Origin: Adiantum capillus-veneris
Lineage: Eukaryota; Streptophyta; Polypodiopsida; Polypodiales; Pteridaceae
Direction of reading: 5' to 3'
DNA length: 64,000 nucleotides
Assembly: GCA_014529385.2 (NCBI GenBank)
Contig: CM043959.1
Span: 3,760,358 to 3,824,357 of the forward strand
The number at the start of each line of letters is the position of its first letter. The stretch's first letter is position 1. The position numbers were made by a program, and so were the translations under genes. Below, piece by piece: positions 32,519-45,204 of the stretch. The notes beneath the pieces were generated by a model, which saw only the letters and a list, made by a program, of their open reading frames with translations, was not told the origin of the DNA and did no database searches.

Positions 32519-34150
32519 GTGCGTTCCTGGCAAGACCAAAAAAAATTCAATATAATTTTGGTGAACCCAACGCAAAATTGCCAGGGTAAGAGTTTGTGGG
32601 TAAGTGATCATGTGGAGCAACATGGTATGCATTTTGATCCTACAACAATGCAAATGTTTCAAGCATTTGCAATGTTCATGCAACAACAAAATTCCACTGA
32701 AAGAAGGGAGATTTCAGCAACCAAAGCCATACAAGTAGTTGTCAACATAATGGATCAGTTAAATGGCAAAGATGTAACCAAATACTTAAGTGAATATGTG
32801 AACGAGATGGAGCTGCATTGTGTGTTAGAAGGTGAGATGATTCAAAGCGTTGAGCTAGTTGCTGCTCCAGAAATTAGGGTACATGTTAGGGAAATTAAAT
32901 ATGGGCATAGGAGAAACTGGGAAGAACTCAAAGTAGTTTTAAAGGAGGAATATTTCATGGAGGACTCTGAGAGAGTGACCAAAAGGACATTCTTAGAATG
33001 GGTAGTCAAGCCAAAGCAAGGACTATCAATAACAGAGCTGTTTAGGGAATTTGAGCGGTGCTATGCACAACTCACAAGGAGAGAAAGGGCCACACTAGAT
33101 GCAGAGAAGATAGATCTTTTCTTGAAGACTGCAGGTAAAGAGTTTCAAGAAAATTTGGAGCTTCTTCTTGAAGATAAAGATGTTGAGTAAGGACTAAATA
33201 CCAACTGGAATGAAGTTGAAGGTGTTGTCTCACTGCTTGCCAAATGACAAAGAAGAACGGACAAGATGGTAGTAAACACTACAAGTCCTTCCACCTTAAC
33301 TTCTGACAAAATGGTAAAGCTTACTTTTATAGCTCCTAAGTTTGATGAGTCTATGCTAGATGAGCTTGTGAAGGGAATGCGTGGCTTGAAAGTGAAGCTT
33401 GCAAAGTTTGAAGAAAAAGGCAAACCATCAAGGCCACTTCCTAGGCAAAGACAATAGCCCAAAGAAGGGTTTGTTAATAGATGTATTTGGTGTGATAGGA
33501 TAGACCGTGTAAGAAGGGATTGCAATATTTTTAGTAATGCTTTGACAAAAGATGTTGTCTTTTTTAAGGATGGTAAAATCCACTTAAAAAGAGATAGGTC
33601 TACCCTTGAGAACTAACTTTGGGAAGGGGGGAATGCAAACCTTAGTGGAAGATATGGCAACTAATCATGCCACCTCTTCAGTTGAGGCAGCTACTTATGG
33701 AGTAAAAATTGAGCATCTTAGTGATGAAGAGGTGAGTGACCATCATGGTCAACTTTGTCCAAATGTCATGCAATTAGCTAAGAAGGAAAATCTTACAAAA
33801 TATATTCTACACGAAGCAGGAATACATCATAATTCAAAGAACAAAAGTCACCAAAGAGTACCCCAACACAAACAACAAGGTCAGCACAGCAAAGCTATCA
33901 AGCAGATTTGGGTTTGAAAGGATCACTTGACCAAGAAGGAGAAACCAAAATTTAATGCTAACCCTCCAACCACATATTCTACAAACAGGAAGCCAAAAGC
34001 AAACTCTTGCCAAAAACAGATATGGGTACCAAAGAAACTACTCAGCACTCACAACAATGATACCAAAATCTAGATTCGAAAGCAACAACCTCCGGAACTA
34101 CCAATACACAACATCTACAACCAACAAAAGGCAAGTTTCAATCAACTAAT
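32519..34150 (+). pseudogene. Ty3-type gag relic with decayed zinc knuckle and WVPK motifs
   Basis: The main frame (to about 33188) shows a retrotransposon gag domain: GKDVTKYL, ERVTKRTFLEWV, LFREFERCYAQLTRRERATL. After a stop at 33188, the same frame resumes at about 33266 and carries a CCHC-type knuckle CIWCDRIDRVRRDC (about 33482-33523) in which the His is Arg. It continues to DVVFFKDGKIHL and, after a frame change at 33606, NFGKGGM. Two copies of KQIWV(PK) lie near 33898 and 34018. No protease or RT follows. Gag would form the particle and bind element RNA; this copy is dead. Confidence 0.8.
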
Positions 34151-34199
34151 AAATCTTTCAGAAACAAAGCAACCGGAGTCCACACTAAGAAATTTTTGA

Positions 34200-37100
34200 G
34201 CCTAATGTACATTTCACAACACGATAGGAGCACATGTCAAATTTGTTAAAAAGTGGTCCAAGAACCCGGTATAAGTTCTTTTGGGCCCACTTAATAGCTC
34301 ATTTTCACTATTCAGAAGTGAGAGAGAGCTTGAGAGACCTAGAGCAGTCGGATCTTTTGTGACTCTGTACGACGCACATGAGACATTGACCAGCACCAAA
34401 TATGAGAGGTAGGCTCATTACCATGAGCTTTTCTTGTCCTACACTCTCTTTGTCACGAAAAACTTCGGAAATCAGCAATGTGGCTTTGCAAGAAAGAAGC
34501 TGAAAAGGGCTTGTAATGCATCAACCACCCAATTGGTTGCTACAAGACTTGATGGGGGGTTAACCCTAAGCTAAAAGAACACCTCCATGACCTCCAATGT
34601 GGGTTTAGCTCAACCGAAAAAACCCTAACCTTTTCGGGCACGCCAAAGACTAATTGGAAAAGAATCATCGAAATGACACAATAATTCAACAAAAGATACA
34701 TCTCAAGCATGTGTATAAGCCAAGTAAGTCTCCGTCCAAATCGACCATCAAAAAGGGGGTCAAAACATTGGGCAAGAAGGCTTCGGGGCTGCAAAGCGTC
34801 ATTTGGGCCTCACGGCAGAGATAAGTGCCCATTTGCCACCAAACTTCACAGGCTTCATCGACATATCATCAACCACCAATATGTAAGATCAAACATCAAG
34901 AAAAACTATCATCGATAGTCTCCTCAATGAAACATTATATTTGAGCAACAAATCGCAGAAAAGGGCATCAATGAGTCCAAAGGATTCATTATAGCCACAG
35001 GAGGATGCCTAGAGACATCCACATGCAGGGGAAATAAGAAGAAGCTCTAAGTTAACATGGTGGTACAGCCAAAGTGTGTCAACCATAGAAGATGGAATGG
35101 GTAGATATGTGCAAGCAAGCAGAAGCATGGCAAAGGGCTGGAGCAGCTAGGAAGATCATGGGCTGACAGGTAGCAGCGGAGATGTATGACGGATGCAGCT
35201 TATAGGCCAAGAAAGTCTCCAAAAGGGGCTAATTTGGGGAACAGGTGAAGGAGATTCAAAGTGTAACTTTTGGGTCCAAGAATGTAGATCTTGAAGTGCA
35301 GAAGGAGCAGGTCCAGACGGCTCATCAAACCGAGCTACGGAGCCCAAGTTATTGAAGGTTGAAGGTTCAGTGTGTTGCAGATTCTTGCTGCACAAGGCAG
35401 CTGGGGATAGGTGGTCCAAGTGGACGTCAGGGTACAGGTGTTAGTACTCAATCTAGGGAGCCTATCTGTCATTTTAGATTGCAGATCAGAGCCACGGATT
35501 GCATTTTATGGCCAGTTGAAGTTTTGTCGGGGGCTAGGTTGGTGCCCACCTGACCACATGGGGAAGCGTGTCATCTGGCATCTTTTGAGACTTGACAAGG
35601 TTTTATATCATGGTATGCATCATACAGAGCTAGCAAGAATTGCCTGCACGTCAAATGGAGCCCGGAGCAAAAAGATATAGAAGCCGAAAGATTGGGTGCA
35701 TTTGTCCGGAGTTGTCTACAGATGCCTTTCTCAGTTTTTTGCGGCCTCGGTTCGGGAGCTTGGAGAATTGTGAAGTGCAGTAAGGTTGGGGGTAGTTGGA
35801 ATTGGCTCAGTGAGTTTGTGGCTGGGTTTTTCAGATTGATGATCGGATCACCAGGGAACAGTCGACAAGCTAGGGAAAGCAGGGCAAGCAGTGGGAAAAA
35901 AAAGTTGGGGATGTTTTTTAGGATTTTTTTTTTTTGTTAAAGCCATGGAGGCCATTTGACAGGGAGCTTCCACGTGGCCTCTGCATTGTCCCATATGCAT
36001 TGGATGGTGGCCGGGTATAGGGGTATTTAACTCAGGCCATGAGGCCTTTGTAAACATGTAGTGGCGTGTGAGCTTGTGAGCTCCATGGCGATGGCAGCTC
36101 AGTGTAGGCTCTGCGCGGGTGGTGCTCCGGGCGGCGCTTGGCACCGGTTTTGAAGGAGGGGGCATCGGTGGTGCACGCTCGCATAGCTAGTGGCCGATGA
36201 TGGTTGGTGAAGCAGTGATGATGTGGCGGCCTTAAGGCCCTATGCCCGCACCCAAAGGGGCCAACAATTTTTTGAGGGCAAGTGCCCCCCCAATAGCGAT
36301 GTCGCTATTGCTCCAAAGGGGAGGGCTCCCACCAGTGGATAGCAAGAGAGTTAGAGGGAAAATTCAATGGCTTCAAGGGGCCAATCCCGCAGTGAATGGA
36401 GAGAGAGGGAGAATATGAGCCCAAGGCTAGTCAAGGAGCGATACAAGGGGCATATCCCGCCCGCCAAAAATGTCAAGCAAGGAATGGAGAGACAGAGAAC
36501 CAGTCCAAGAGATGTGCACCATGCAGATACCAAAAAACTCAAAAGTGCCAAGTGGTGGCAATGCAAAAAAATTCTAAAAGATGCCTCAGTTGATTGTATG
36601 AGCTTGATAGCTCCTTGTTTTTTCTCTTTTAGCCTTAGCCATTAGCCTTAGCCAAGCCTTATAAAAGAACATAGAAGTGATTTTTTGAGGGATTTTTTGC
36701 CATGATGCTCTTTAGCCTGTGTAGGCTTGGAGCGATTGTTTTTGTTACAGAGGTTCATGCCGGTAGTGTATTTGTTGTATATGGTGTTGCATATGCTAGA
36801 AGGTTGTTCTCTACTGTTTTTGGGGTCATTTCCCCTTCCCCCTTCTCTTCTCTGCTTGTGTGCGTGTGGTTTCGAGCGTGTGTCGACGTGTGTGCCCCCC
36901 GAAGTTGGTCATGCAAAGAGAGGCTATGTGTGTGTGGAAGGCTGTGAATTGAGCTGAGCGGAGAGACTGAGTCTATCTATTGCATTGCAAGGTGTGTGTG
37001 AGTATGGTTGTGTGCAAGCGTTGGTTTGCTTGCGGGTAGTGCCGAGTTTTGAAGGTGAACTCTAGTGGATTGGGGCGCTCTGTATACCCTAGGCTATAGT

Positions 37101-37200
37101 GAGGCATTGTGTTGTGTGCTGGGTGTGTTCCCCTTTCCCCCTCTCTAATGGCCACAATGGATAAATCCCTTTCGAAGACTAAAATACCAAGCAGGGAGTT
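34200..37200. other. Unassigned, no gene seen
   Basis: Composition is more GC-balanced than the neighbours (34.5-36.6 kb). Open frames are short, overlap on both strands and show no motif. The stretch 36.0-37.15 kb has promoter- or LTR-like features (CT- and GT-rich), but I could not find a partner copy. It ends where element B's leader begins. Confidence 0.4.
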
Positions 37201-37303
37201 TCAAAAATGATCACTTGACTTTTTTTAAGTGAAAAACAGCTAGCAGGGCTTAAGACACAATCACCAACCACCTCAAAGCATCAATATCAGTTTTTCTCAC
37301 AGT

Positions 37304-39032
37304 AGACTTCATACACGTATGAAGTCTCACAGGCAATTTTTGCACAAGAAACACTCACATGAATTCACATCATCATTTTGCATACGCTCTAGATACAACA
37401 CACTAAATTTCATTGAATTTATAGCTAGTACATGCACCCAAGAACCAAAAAACACAAAGTCTCAGCCTAATCTCAATATTTGGCTTTAGTCTAATAAAAT
37501 TGGCTCCAAATCAAGTGAAATTTTGTGCACGGCATAAACCTTGCCCAAATATCATAAGACTATGCTCAAAAATGCATTCTGTAAAAAGAGACTTTATATG
37601 CGTATAAAGAGTAACTCTGCAATAAGGGAGTGCTGCTATCAAACTGATCATCCAAACTTGTAAAGTATATCATACCAAGCCTCTACACCAAATTTGGACC
37701 AAACTGGGAATGCATTGGTCATCACTCACTCCATTTTCAAAAACAAAATGTCATAGCCTGATTTATGGCCTTAAGCTCAAGAACACTTACCCAATTTCAT
37801 GTGTAAACCTATCACAGCTTATAAACATCATGAACTAGGTATGTAACAAATTTGGGTCAAGGATTCTCAAGGAGACTTTATACGCGTATAAAGTCTACAA
37901 GCCTTGATATGGCAGGCTAGCTGGGATTTAAAGCCTTTAGCTCTTGGAACATACCATCATGAGCCCTCTAACACACATCAATCACAATTGGAGGTGATAT
38001 GACCTTCTTTCATTCAGAAAAGATAAACATGTGTAATGAAATCTTTTGAAGCCCTTTTAACACACCTCACAAGCCCAAATTCATATCAAAATTCATGGAC
38101 ACATTACACAACCCATACAACATCAGCTTGTGGAATTTCTAATTGTTTTGCATCAATAGTCTTTATATGCGTATAAAGTCTAAACTATTATGTGGGAGCC
38201 AACCAACAATTCCTCAGCATTGGTTTGTACACCATGTTGCATACAATGCATACCTTCAATTTGGACAAGTTTGGGCTGGATAATGACCACTTGCAATACA
38301 AAAGCAAAAACTTCCTCCTATGGAGTATTCTAGACCCCATCCAATTAGTTCACATCCAAATGAAAATCACAGTTGATAATGGGAGTCCCAGCCACCAAAG
38401 GAAGCTACAGAAGAAGCCTAAGTCAGAAATCTCAAGGATGACTTTATACGTGTATGAAGTCTCCCAATGATAAAATGAGACACTGAGGCAAAACTCTACA
38501 CTCCAAGGCTTTTATCCCAACAAAAGTAACCCACGGCTCAAATCCCATCAACTTTTGTGTCCATTTACGCATCTTAACCCCAATATTAGAATCCCAAGCT
38601 CCATAAGTGAAATCTGGCTCCAGACTCACGAGGAGAATCCAAAATCCAATTTCATTATCACAGATGTGGGTATAACATACTAATGACTACTTACACTGAA
38701 AGTCTGAGTCATTTGTAACACAGTAGACTTCATATGTGTATAAAGTCTCATTGTTTTGAAGATGAACCTGGAGATCAACCTTGACCAATCTAAGCCTCCA
38801 CAATATGATTATGAGGACATCTACCCAATTTCATCCCCTTTAAGCCTCATATACCTAGAACTCAACCAAAATCTAGTTTCAAGCCTGCAAGGAGTTCAAG
38901 TGGTCACAGCTGGTCCAAACAACATCCAAATTGAAATACAGACATATATTCATGAAGTACATGATGATTGTTGTGCTTATGTGAACTATCACTCTGTCTT
39001 GAGCACTTAGACTTCATACGCATATGATGTCT
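37304..39032 (+). repeat. Leader array B: seven dyad boxes every ~284 bp
   Basis: The same dyad as in array A has centres near 37315.5, 37600.5, 37884.5, 38169.5, 38450.5, 38736.5 and 39020.5, i.e. steps of 285, 284, 285, 281, 286 and 284 bp. Most boxes read AGACTT[T/C]ATAC at the left with its complement at the right, and changes in one half often keep TAC/GTA at the centre. Between boxes the units are alike in length and A-rich character but strongly diverged in sequence. It precedes the gag-like relic of element B. Confidence 0.92.
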
Positions 39033-39189
39033 TATAGTAGCATTTAGCACCCAAAAGCAATCATCATCATATGCACTGCACCCTTAAGCCCTAGTCAGAC
39101 TGTTTTTCAGTTTAAGAGTCATTTGGACAAACAGAAACTAAGAAAATGCAGGATTATCTAACTTAATCCTTTAAGGTGTCTGCAGGATC

Positions 39190-42100
39190 TATGGAGTCCA
39201 GTAAATCACCAGCAAAGAAGAAGAGGATGTTTGTAAGACATTATTGCGGTGAGTGAATCCTATACACTGCCAGAGGAAACATTCAAGCCAGCCAAGGACT
39301 GGGTAGACGAGGTCACATTATAAAAGGAAGGGAATGCAGTATATCAAGGCACTTTCAGAGACACACAAGGCAAAATAGTGGATGTCCCAATGAATCCACA
39401 GAAGATGTTGAAATGGCAAACAGAGAAGGGACCCTCCACCAGCTAGAAACAACGGACCTTCATAACTTCTACACGACACCACCAACAGGTGTAGATGTTC
39501 AGAGAGTATATGAGCTAGTCAGCTCTATTTAAAAAGACGGCAAGGCCGTGATAACAGCTTTGGATGGCCAGAAAACAAAAAGTATAATCACACCTCAACC
39601 ATAGCAGATGCACTTGGGCTACACAATAGTGGAAGCTCAGTTCGCAAAAGAAGAGACGAGGTGAAGGTCTACGCATAAAAGGAATTTAATCAGACATTCA
39701 AAGACTTAGTGGACCCAAGGGCTACAAAGATATGCAAACTCTACAACCAATACTTCCACGTTTGCAGTAAGAGGCCACAGAAATATACAACTCCTCCCCA
39801 CGCAGTGGCAACAACTATAACTTGGTCTTTGAAAAGCAACATACCCAGAGAAGTGAACTACGCCCAATACCTGCATGAACAAGTGGTTGGCATGGGCATG
39901 GAAAAGCCCAAGTACATTGGATGAGGGGAAATCTTGACAAAGATTGCATATGAGGCAATCGGAGCAAGAGGACATTGGCCATAGCCACCAACATAGAATG
40001 AGTGGTTCAAAGTCAAACCTAATATCAAAGCTGAGCCGGTAAAAGCAACAGCTCCATCCATCACCACCAGGCTAAGAAGAAAGTTGGAAATAGTGCCTGA
40101 AGACGAGCCTGTGGAGCCACCAAGGAAGAAAGGGAAAGCAACATTGGCCAGGGAATCCAGACCCAAGGAAACACATAGTCAAAAAGCTGCTCGGATTGAA
40201 AAATCGATAGAACAGTTTGAAGTAGAAAGAGCATTAAAAGAAGATTTTGAAGAATACTGGGTGGAGGAAGCTCCTCTAAACCACTAGAGGACCAGTTTGA
40301 CCATTACATGTGGGCATCTAAAGAGACAAAAAGGGTACTTGATCAACAAAATTTAGAGCCTTTCACGACGGAGGAAGTGCAAAACATCAAACATAAGTTG
40401 AAAGAAACATCAAAAACACAGGAGAACAAGGATCAAGACAAAGAGCAGAAGAAAGAGGAAGCACCACCTTCACCACCAAGTTCTCCCACACCTCCTCTGA
40501 GCCCAAAACCATCTACACCCGAACCCCAATCTTCACCAAAAGCAACAAAAGAGGCCACATCTGCACATGGAGATCAAGAAAAGGATGAAATAAATACTTA
40601 TAAAGATCTCATCCAAGCTGGATATACAATGGCAGAGGCTTCCACAATGGTTTATGGTACTCCAAACCCACCATGGGCTGCAAGGGAAGAAGGGGAAAGA
40701 CAAGAGCTCACTAGAAACAAGGAAAGAGATGATGAAGCAGAAAACAGGAAGGTAGACCAAGAGTCTTAACAAAGAGCTCCAAATAGATACTCACCACAAC
40801 CCGGGGTGCCAAGGATGGTTCAAGTCCCCACTGTGCCTCAAAGGAGACCCTTGGCCAACCCATTCCGAGCACCACCTGCAAGGTACTAATCAGTACGGGT
40901 TATCAAGTTCCATCGACTGCTCCAATCAATAGACCCATAGCTCAAAACCTTGTAGCAGCAATTGAAGATGACCTAAGAACCACTTATCAAATATTGGATA
41001 GAGTCAGGATGCGGTCTTTTACAATTGCTAAAGAGAACAACATGCTGCATACCAGGGATGACAAGATGCAAATGGAACATGAGAACCTCTCAAATCTAGT
41101 ACAAGATACCCACCTGAAGGCCAAAGAAGCAGAGGAAGAGCTCGACACTGTTACTGTAACACTAAGGGAATCTGAGAGCAAAAGAGACACTCTCCTACAC
41201 TAGAGATGACTGAAGCCTCAAGAGTAATCAAGACTCTCCAAGAGCCTAAAAGATCGGGTCTTGGACAACTTAGAAGCAGCAAAAGATGAAGTCCTAGAGC
41301 TGAAGGAAAAGTTATATCTCAAGGACCTGACAATCAAAAGACTAAGGGCTACACCAAGGGCGGTGAGGGTAAGTGCAGGGGCAGATGCCCAAGTTATACA
41401 AGCCCTGGAAGCACAAATCACCGCTCTACAGAAGGAATTGTGGCTAGAGCAAAGACAGGGGATTCATATGGTAGAAGGATCTTTAGCCATAGAAGAAAGA
41501 ATGAGATTAGAACACCAAGCTCTCCAGAAGGAACATGAAGAACTTCAAAAGAATCTGGAGATATTGCAAGAAGAAATGGTCGACATGGCCGAGAAAGCTA
41601 CTCAAAGAGACACATTGGCGCAAGGATAGATCACTGACTTGCAAAAGGAGAAAGAATTTTTAAGGACACAGGAACCAGAACCAGGGCCCAGTGAACCGGG
41701 GACAAATGCAAGAGATGAGACCATGGTAATTCCCGAAGGTTCCAAAGACATACAACACAAGCAAGAACACGAGGAGACAGTGGTTGAACAAACAAAACCT
41801 TTGACCACAGAGGAGGAGACACGCCTCCAGATTCAGATAGAGAAGACAACAGCAGAAGACCACTAGGCAGCTTTGGAATGGGAATCACGAATGCTCCATT
41901 TTGTAGGAGTCCAAGGGCTGGTAGCAAATGTACTTAGGGAGGAATGGATGCAACCCACACTCCCATATCCTCTCCTAAAGTATGAAGTAATAGTAATCAG
42001 GAAAAGAGTCAAAGCAAAATCCAAAGCCAATATATGAAGGAGATGTCAAAAATACAGAGCATGCAGGTGGAGTGGTGGACTCACAACCAAGATGGATAAA

Positions 42101-42596
42101 AGCATGGCTCTTAAAGTACCCAAGATTTTTGAAATACTTGGTGGAGGCCCCGAAGATTCTGAGAGATGACCTCTTTTGCCCAGTCCCTCGTGTTTGCACT
42201 TAAGTCAATCATTTCAGAATCTTGAAGGCTCATCCGAAATGGCTGAACTACTCGTCTATGCCTGCACCCACAGAAGGAAAGAGAATACGTGTCTCTTATA
42301 TGTTGAAAACCCTAAAGGGCACCATTAAAATCTTCATAGACTCTCCAGACTTGACGTGTGTCATGATCAGGAAAATCTGCAAAACCTTGTTGGCTTGTTT
42401 TGAAGTGTTCGCGCCTTCTAAAGTGACGGATTCTACACTCCTATCAACGGGTGACACTGTCATTGCAATGACATATGGTCTATCAAAACAACCATCTCCA
42501 AAGGTTTTACGTCTACTATATCAAAAAATCATGTTTCTACCCAACTATCACATGCAAGCTTTTGAAGAAGCTTTCTACACGGGGTTCTTTACTTAA
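39190..42596 (+). pseudogene. Element B internal relic: gag-like with long coiled coil
   Basis: Starting near ATG 39191 (MESSKSPAKKKRMF) the coding direction is plus, with many stops and frame changes. Readable parts are a gag-like region (about 39690-39920), a basic and acidic linker (40084-40287), a Pro/Ser-rich segment flanked by Lys/Glu helices (40308-40769), a long coiled coil (40994-41629, with heptads such as LEAQITALQKELWLEQ), an acidic tail (41639-41866), and a last block at 42222-42596. I recognise no protease, RT or integrase. Large coiled-coil gag-like proteins occur in non-autonomous Ty3 derivatives; whether this is one is inference. It ends 180 bp before the PPT. Confidence 0.55.
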
Positions 42597-42772
42597 GATA
42601 GCAAGATATTTGGCCCAACAGTCACTTTGGGGAACATACGATACGAATCGTATCTAAAGCTGCTAAAACCACAGGCTTCCACTGATAGCAGAATAGCTCT
42701 CACTAAAGAAAGACCAGTCATGTCGTCCCTCATTAAAAAAAGACCAGTCATGTTGAGGACGACATGGACGCG

Positions 42773-42783
42773 AAAGGGGGGAG
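42773..42783 (+). other. Element B polypurine tract
   Basis: AAAGGGGGGAG directly precedes TGTTGACGGCGG, the start of a 3' LTR. Confidence 0.75.
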
Positions 42784-42801
42784 TGTTGACGGCGGAATAC
42801 A
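42784..42801 (+). repeat. Element B 3' LTR, first 18 bp before a nested insertion
   Basis: TGTTGACGGCGGAATACA starts the LTR right after the PPT. GAATACA recurs at 51063-51069, where LTR-like sequence resumes and leads into the block shared with LTR A. The simplest reading is that an 8.3-kb element interrupted this LTR. Confidence 0.55.
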
Positions 42802-43020
42802 AAACATTAGGAAAAATATGAACCCTCTAGGGGCCCTTTGGGATTAAGGTTAATTAGAGGCCAGCCAATGAGAAGAGGGTGGTGGACACACTCTATGCCC
42901 TCAAAAATGTAGGGGGACAAAGTACTCTTACACTTCTTAATGGGCTCTTACCTAGTGAGAAGGGGGCGGGGGGGGAGTGGGCCATATGGAACCTCCAACT
43001 TCCCTCCTTTTTTATCCGGT
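42802..43020 (+). repeat. Left terminal inverted repeat of the nested element
   Basis: It aligns, reverse-complemented, with 50820-51062 over about 220 bp at modest identity. AT-rich stretches and a C17 run (43086-43102) follow. Confidence 0.5.
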
Positions 43021-43541
43021 TTTGAAAAAATCCCAAAATTTTGAATTTTTCAAAATTTTCAAAACTCAAATCTTATCTTCTTAAACCCCCCCCCCCCCCC
43101 CTAAATCTATTTTATGGTCAAAAAAGTATTTTTTTACCTCAAAAAGTCAAATTGTGTACACAAAAACCCTAAAATTCAAATTTTGTAAAAAACTTTTGAA
43201 AAGTATTTTTTTACTATCCAGAACCCCCCCAAAAGTAGTCCTTAGGCAAAAAGTGATTTTCTCTCTCTAGAACCCCTTTTCCAACCTCTCCTTGGTTGCA
43301 GCCATCACACTCATCCTCTACTCCAACACTCTCTCTCTACACCATCTCCATTGCTGCAGCAAGGAAGCTCCTCTCTTCTCCCCTGCCACCTTCCATTGCC
43401 ACACCAAGCAAGGGTTATCCACCTTTTCCTCCCATTTCCAAACCAAGCAAGGGTTAAACACCTTCTCCTATCACTTTATCCCACCTACATTGTACCAACA
43501 AGCAAGGTCATGCTCCTCCTCCTAATTTTCTTTGCTCAACC

Positions 43542-44958
43542 ATGGCCAACTCTACTTCGCAAAGGCGGCCAAAGGATGAGATCACAGCACTTGCATGCCA
43601 CAACTCTAGAGGTATAGATGATGAGTGGGTGCCACAAGAATTCACCAAAGGTGATTGGGTATACATGCAACCATTGCTATTGGCCCTCATCGTGTGCGGA
43701 ATCATGCAAACTTGGATCATCATTGGAAAGGAAAGCTCCTTGGCTTCAAGAACCGCAAAGACAAGGGGACCGTAGCCATTGTGCAACATGTTTTCTCAAT
43801 GTCAAGCATGCAATTGCAACAACCACCTCGATTTCCAACACATTGTAAGTACATGTTTTGAGAATACAAATCTAGGTGTGAAATCACAATGTAATGTTAT
43901 TATGGATCCATACTTAAGATTTTCCATGCATTTATAGTCATATTTCCATCCACGTTGGTGGAGGAGCAGTCACTACATAGTCTCTCCGGCACATTCAATG
44001 CTAGACATGCGGATATTGGAGCAACAATGTTCGCACATCTTTGCCCAACCAAACTGGTTCAAGGAGGATTTTCTTCTATTCTCACTCCTATATTGTACCT
44101 ACTTCTACACAAGAGTTTGGAACGCTTGAACCCATCAAAGTAACTTCCTTATTAAGTATGGAGTGGCCGATGCCAGATTTGTGGTCGGTAGCATCTTTTA
44201 AGCAAAAGATGATAATAGATATCCAACAATTTTTGAAATACTCTAAAGGTTCTAAGTCTGTGGGCTTGAGTTGTTGTTTGCCTATTCACTATTTTGTGCA
44301 CATTTTTAAAGAGTTTGGATTTGTGGAGACTACCACAATGCTTGTATGTAAAGATGTGCCTATTCACTATTTTGTGCACATTTTTAAAGAGTTTGGATTT
44401 GTGGAGACTACCACAATGCTTGTATGTAAAGATGTGCATTATGAGGAATTAGGAAGGCTTTTAGAAGAGGATTGGGGTTTTGTGGAGGGCATGCACAATG
44501 GGGACCGGTACCGTTGTAAGGTTGGAGCTTCAGGTATTGGAATGCGCTATTTGAAATCCCGCACCTCCTTGTACATACAATTTTACAATGATCGTTGGAT
44601 GTGAAAACTTGGAGTGTGGACTCCCTTATAGAGTATAAACGGTGCTATTGCAAGCTTTGACATTGTGGTGAAGATGCCGAATGATGCTTTGGAGGAAGTC
44701 CAAGTAAACAAGCATTGGACTCTCAGTAATGTGCAAGAACATTTGGTTATTATGGGTTTTGAGGCCCTTCAACAAGCACAATTTTTTTTACAAGGTCACA
44801 AGGTGAGAATCCTTCCACCAAATTTTCAAATCATCATAGTTTGTCGATCATTGGATGCTTATTGTAATGAATGTCCGCAGATTGGGAAGAGAATGGAAGA
44901 CAAATTGAAGGTCGAGGAGGACTGGGAGATGAATGGAACTATGCTATCACTCTTATAA
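43542..44958 (+). pseudogene. Unknown protein relic with zinc-finger-like N-terminus
   Basis: After a CT-rich leader, ATG 43542 begins MANSTSQRRPKDE. A frame change near 43655 brings in G-Y-T-C-N-H-C-Y-W-P and then HRVRNHANLDHHWK, which resembles a BED/C2H2-type finger (C-x2-C...H...H). Further blocks lie at 44041-44604 and 44665-44958 (ending at TAA 44956), with short gaps or introns between. It includes a perfect in-frame 78-bp duplication (44281-44436). I do not recognise the body of the protein. It is the first inward-facing gene behind the left inverted repeat, a position in which DNA transposons often keep a DNA-binding protein. Confidence 0.4.
44281..44436 (+). repeat. Perfect 78-bp tandem duplication, in frame
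   Basis: 44281-44358 and 44359-44436 are identical; the unit encodes 26 residues beginning PIHYFVHIFKEF. Perfect identity means the duplication is much younger than the surrounding decay. Confidence 0.97.
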
Positions 44959-45204
44959 CTTTGTAACTCTTGCAATTTTGAAAAAGATCCCCGATGTAAT
45001 CAACATGATTTTCTTCGACAAATCATGTCTTTGAATATAATTTTTTGCATTGAGATGAGAGATCATTTTTTGGTGAAAGTGCCTCTTTTTTTTATGTCTT
45101 TAGAAAGGGGACCATTATAAAAGGGGGGCCGCATAACTCATTCACTATTTTCACTTTTGCAACTCTTGAGCTCCTCCACTCTCTATCTACACCTCAGGCT
45201 AGAC

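Noticed and set aside
37304-39032. Regularly spaced dyads read as a CRISPR array
   Set aside because: The spacing is ~284 bp, repeats are imperfect, the spacers are related to one another, and the context is a plant retrotransposon leader.
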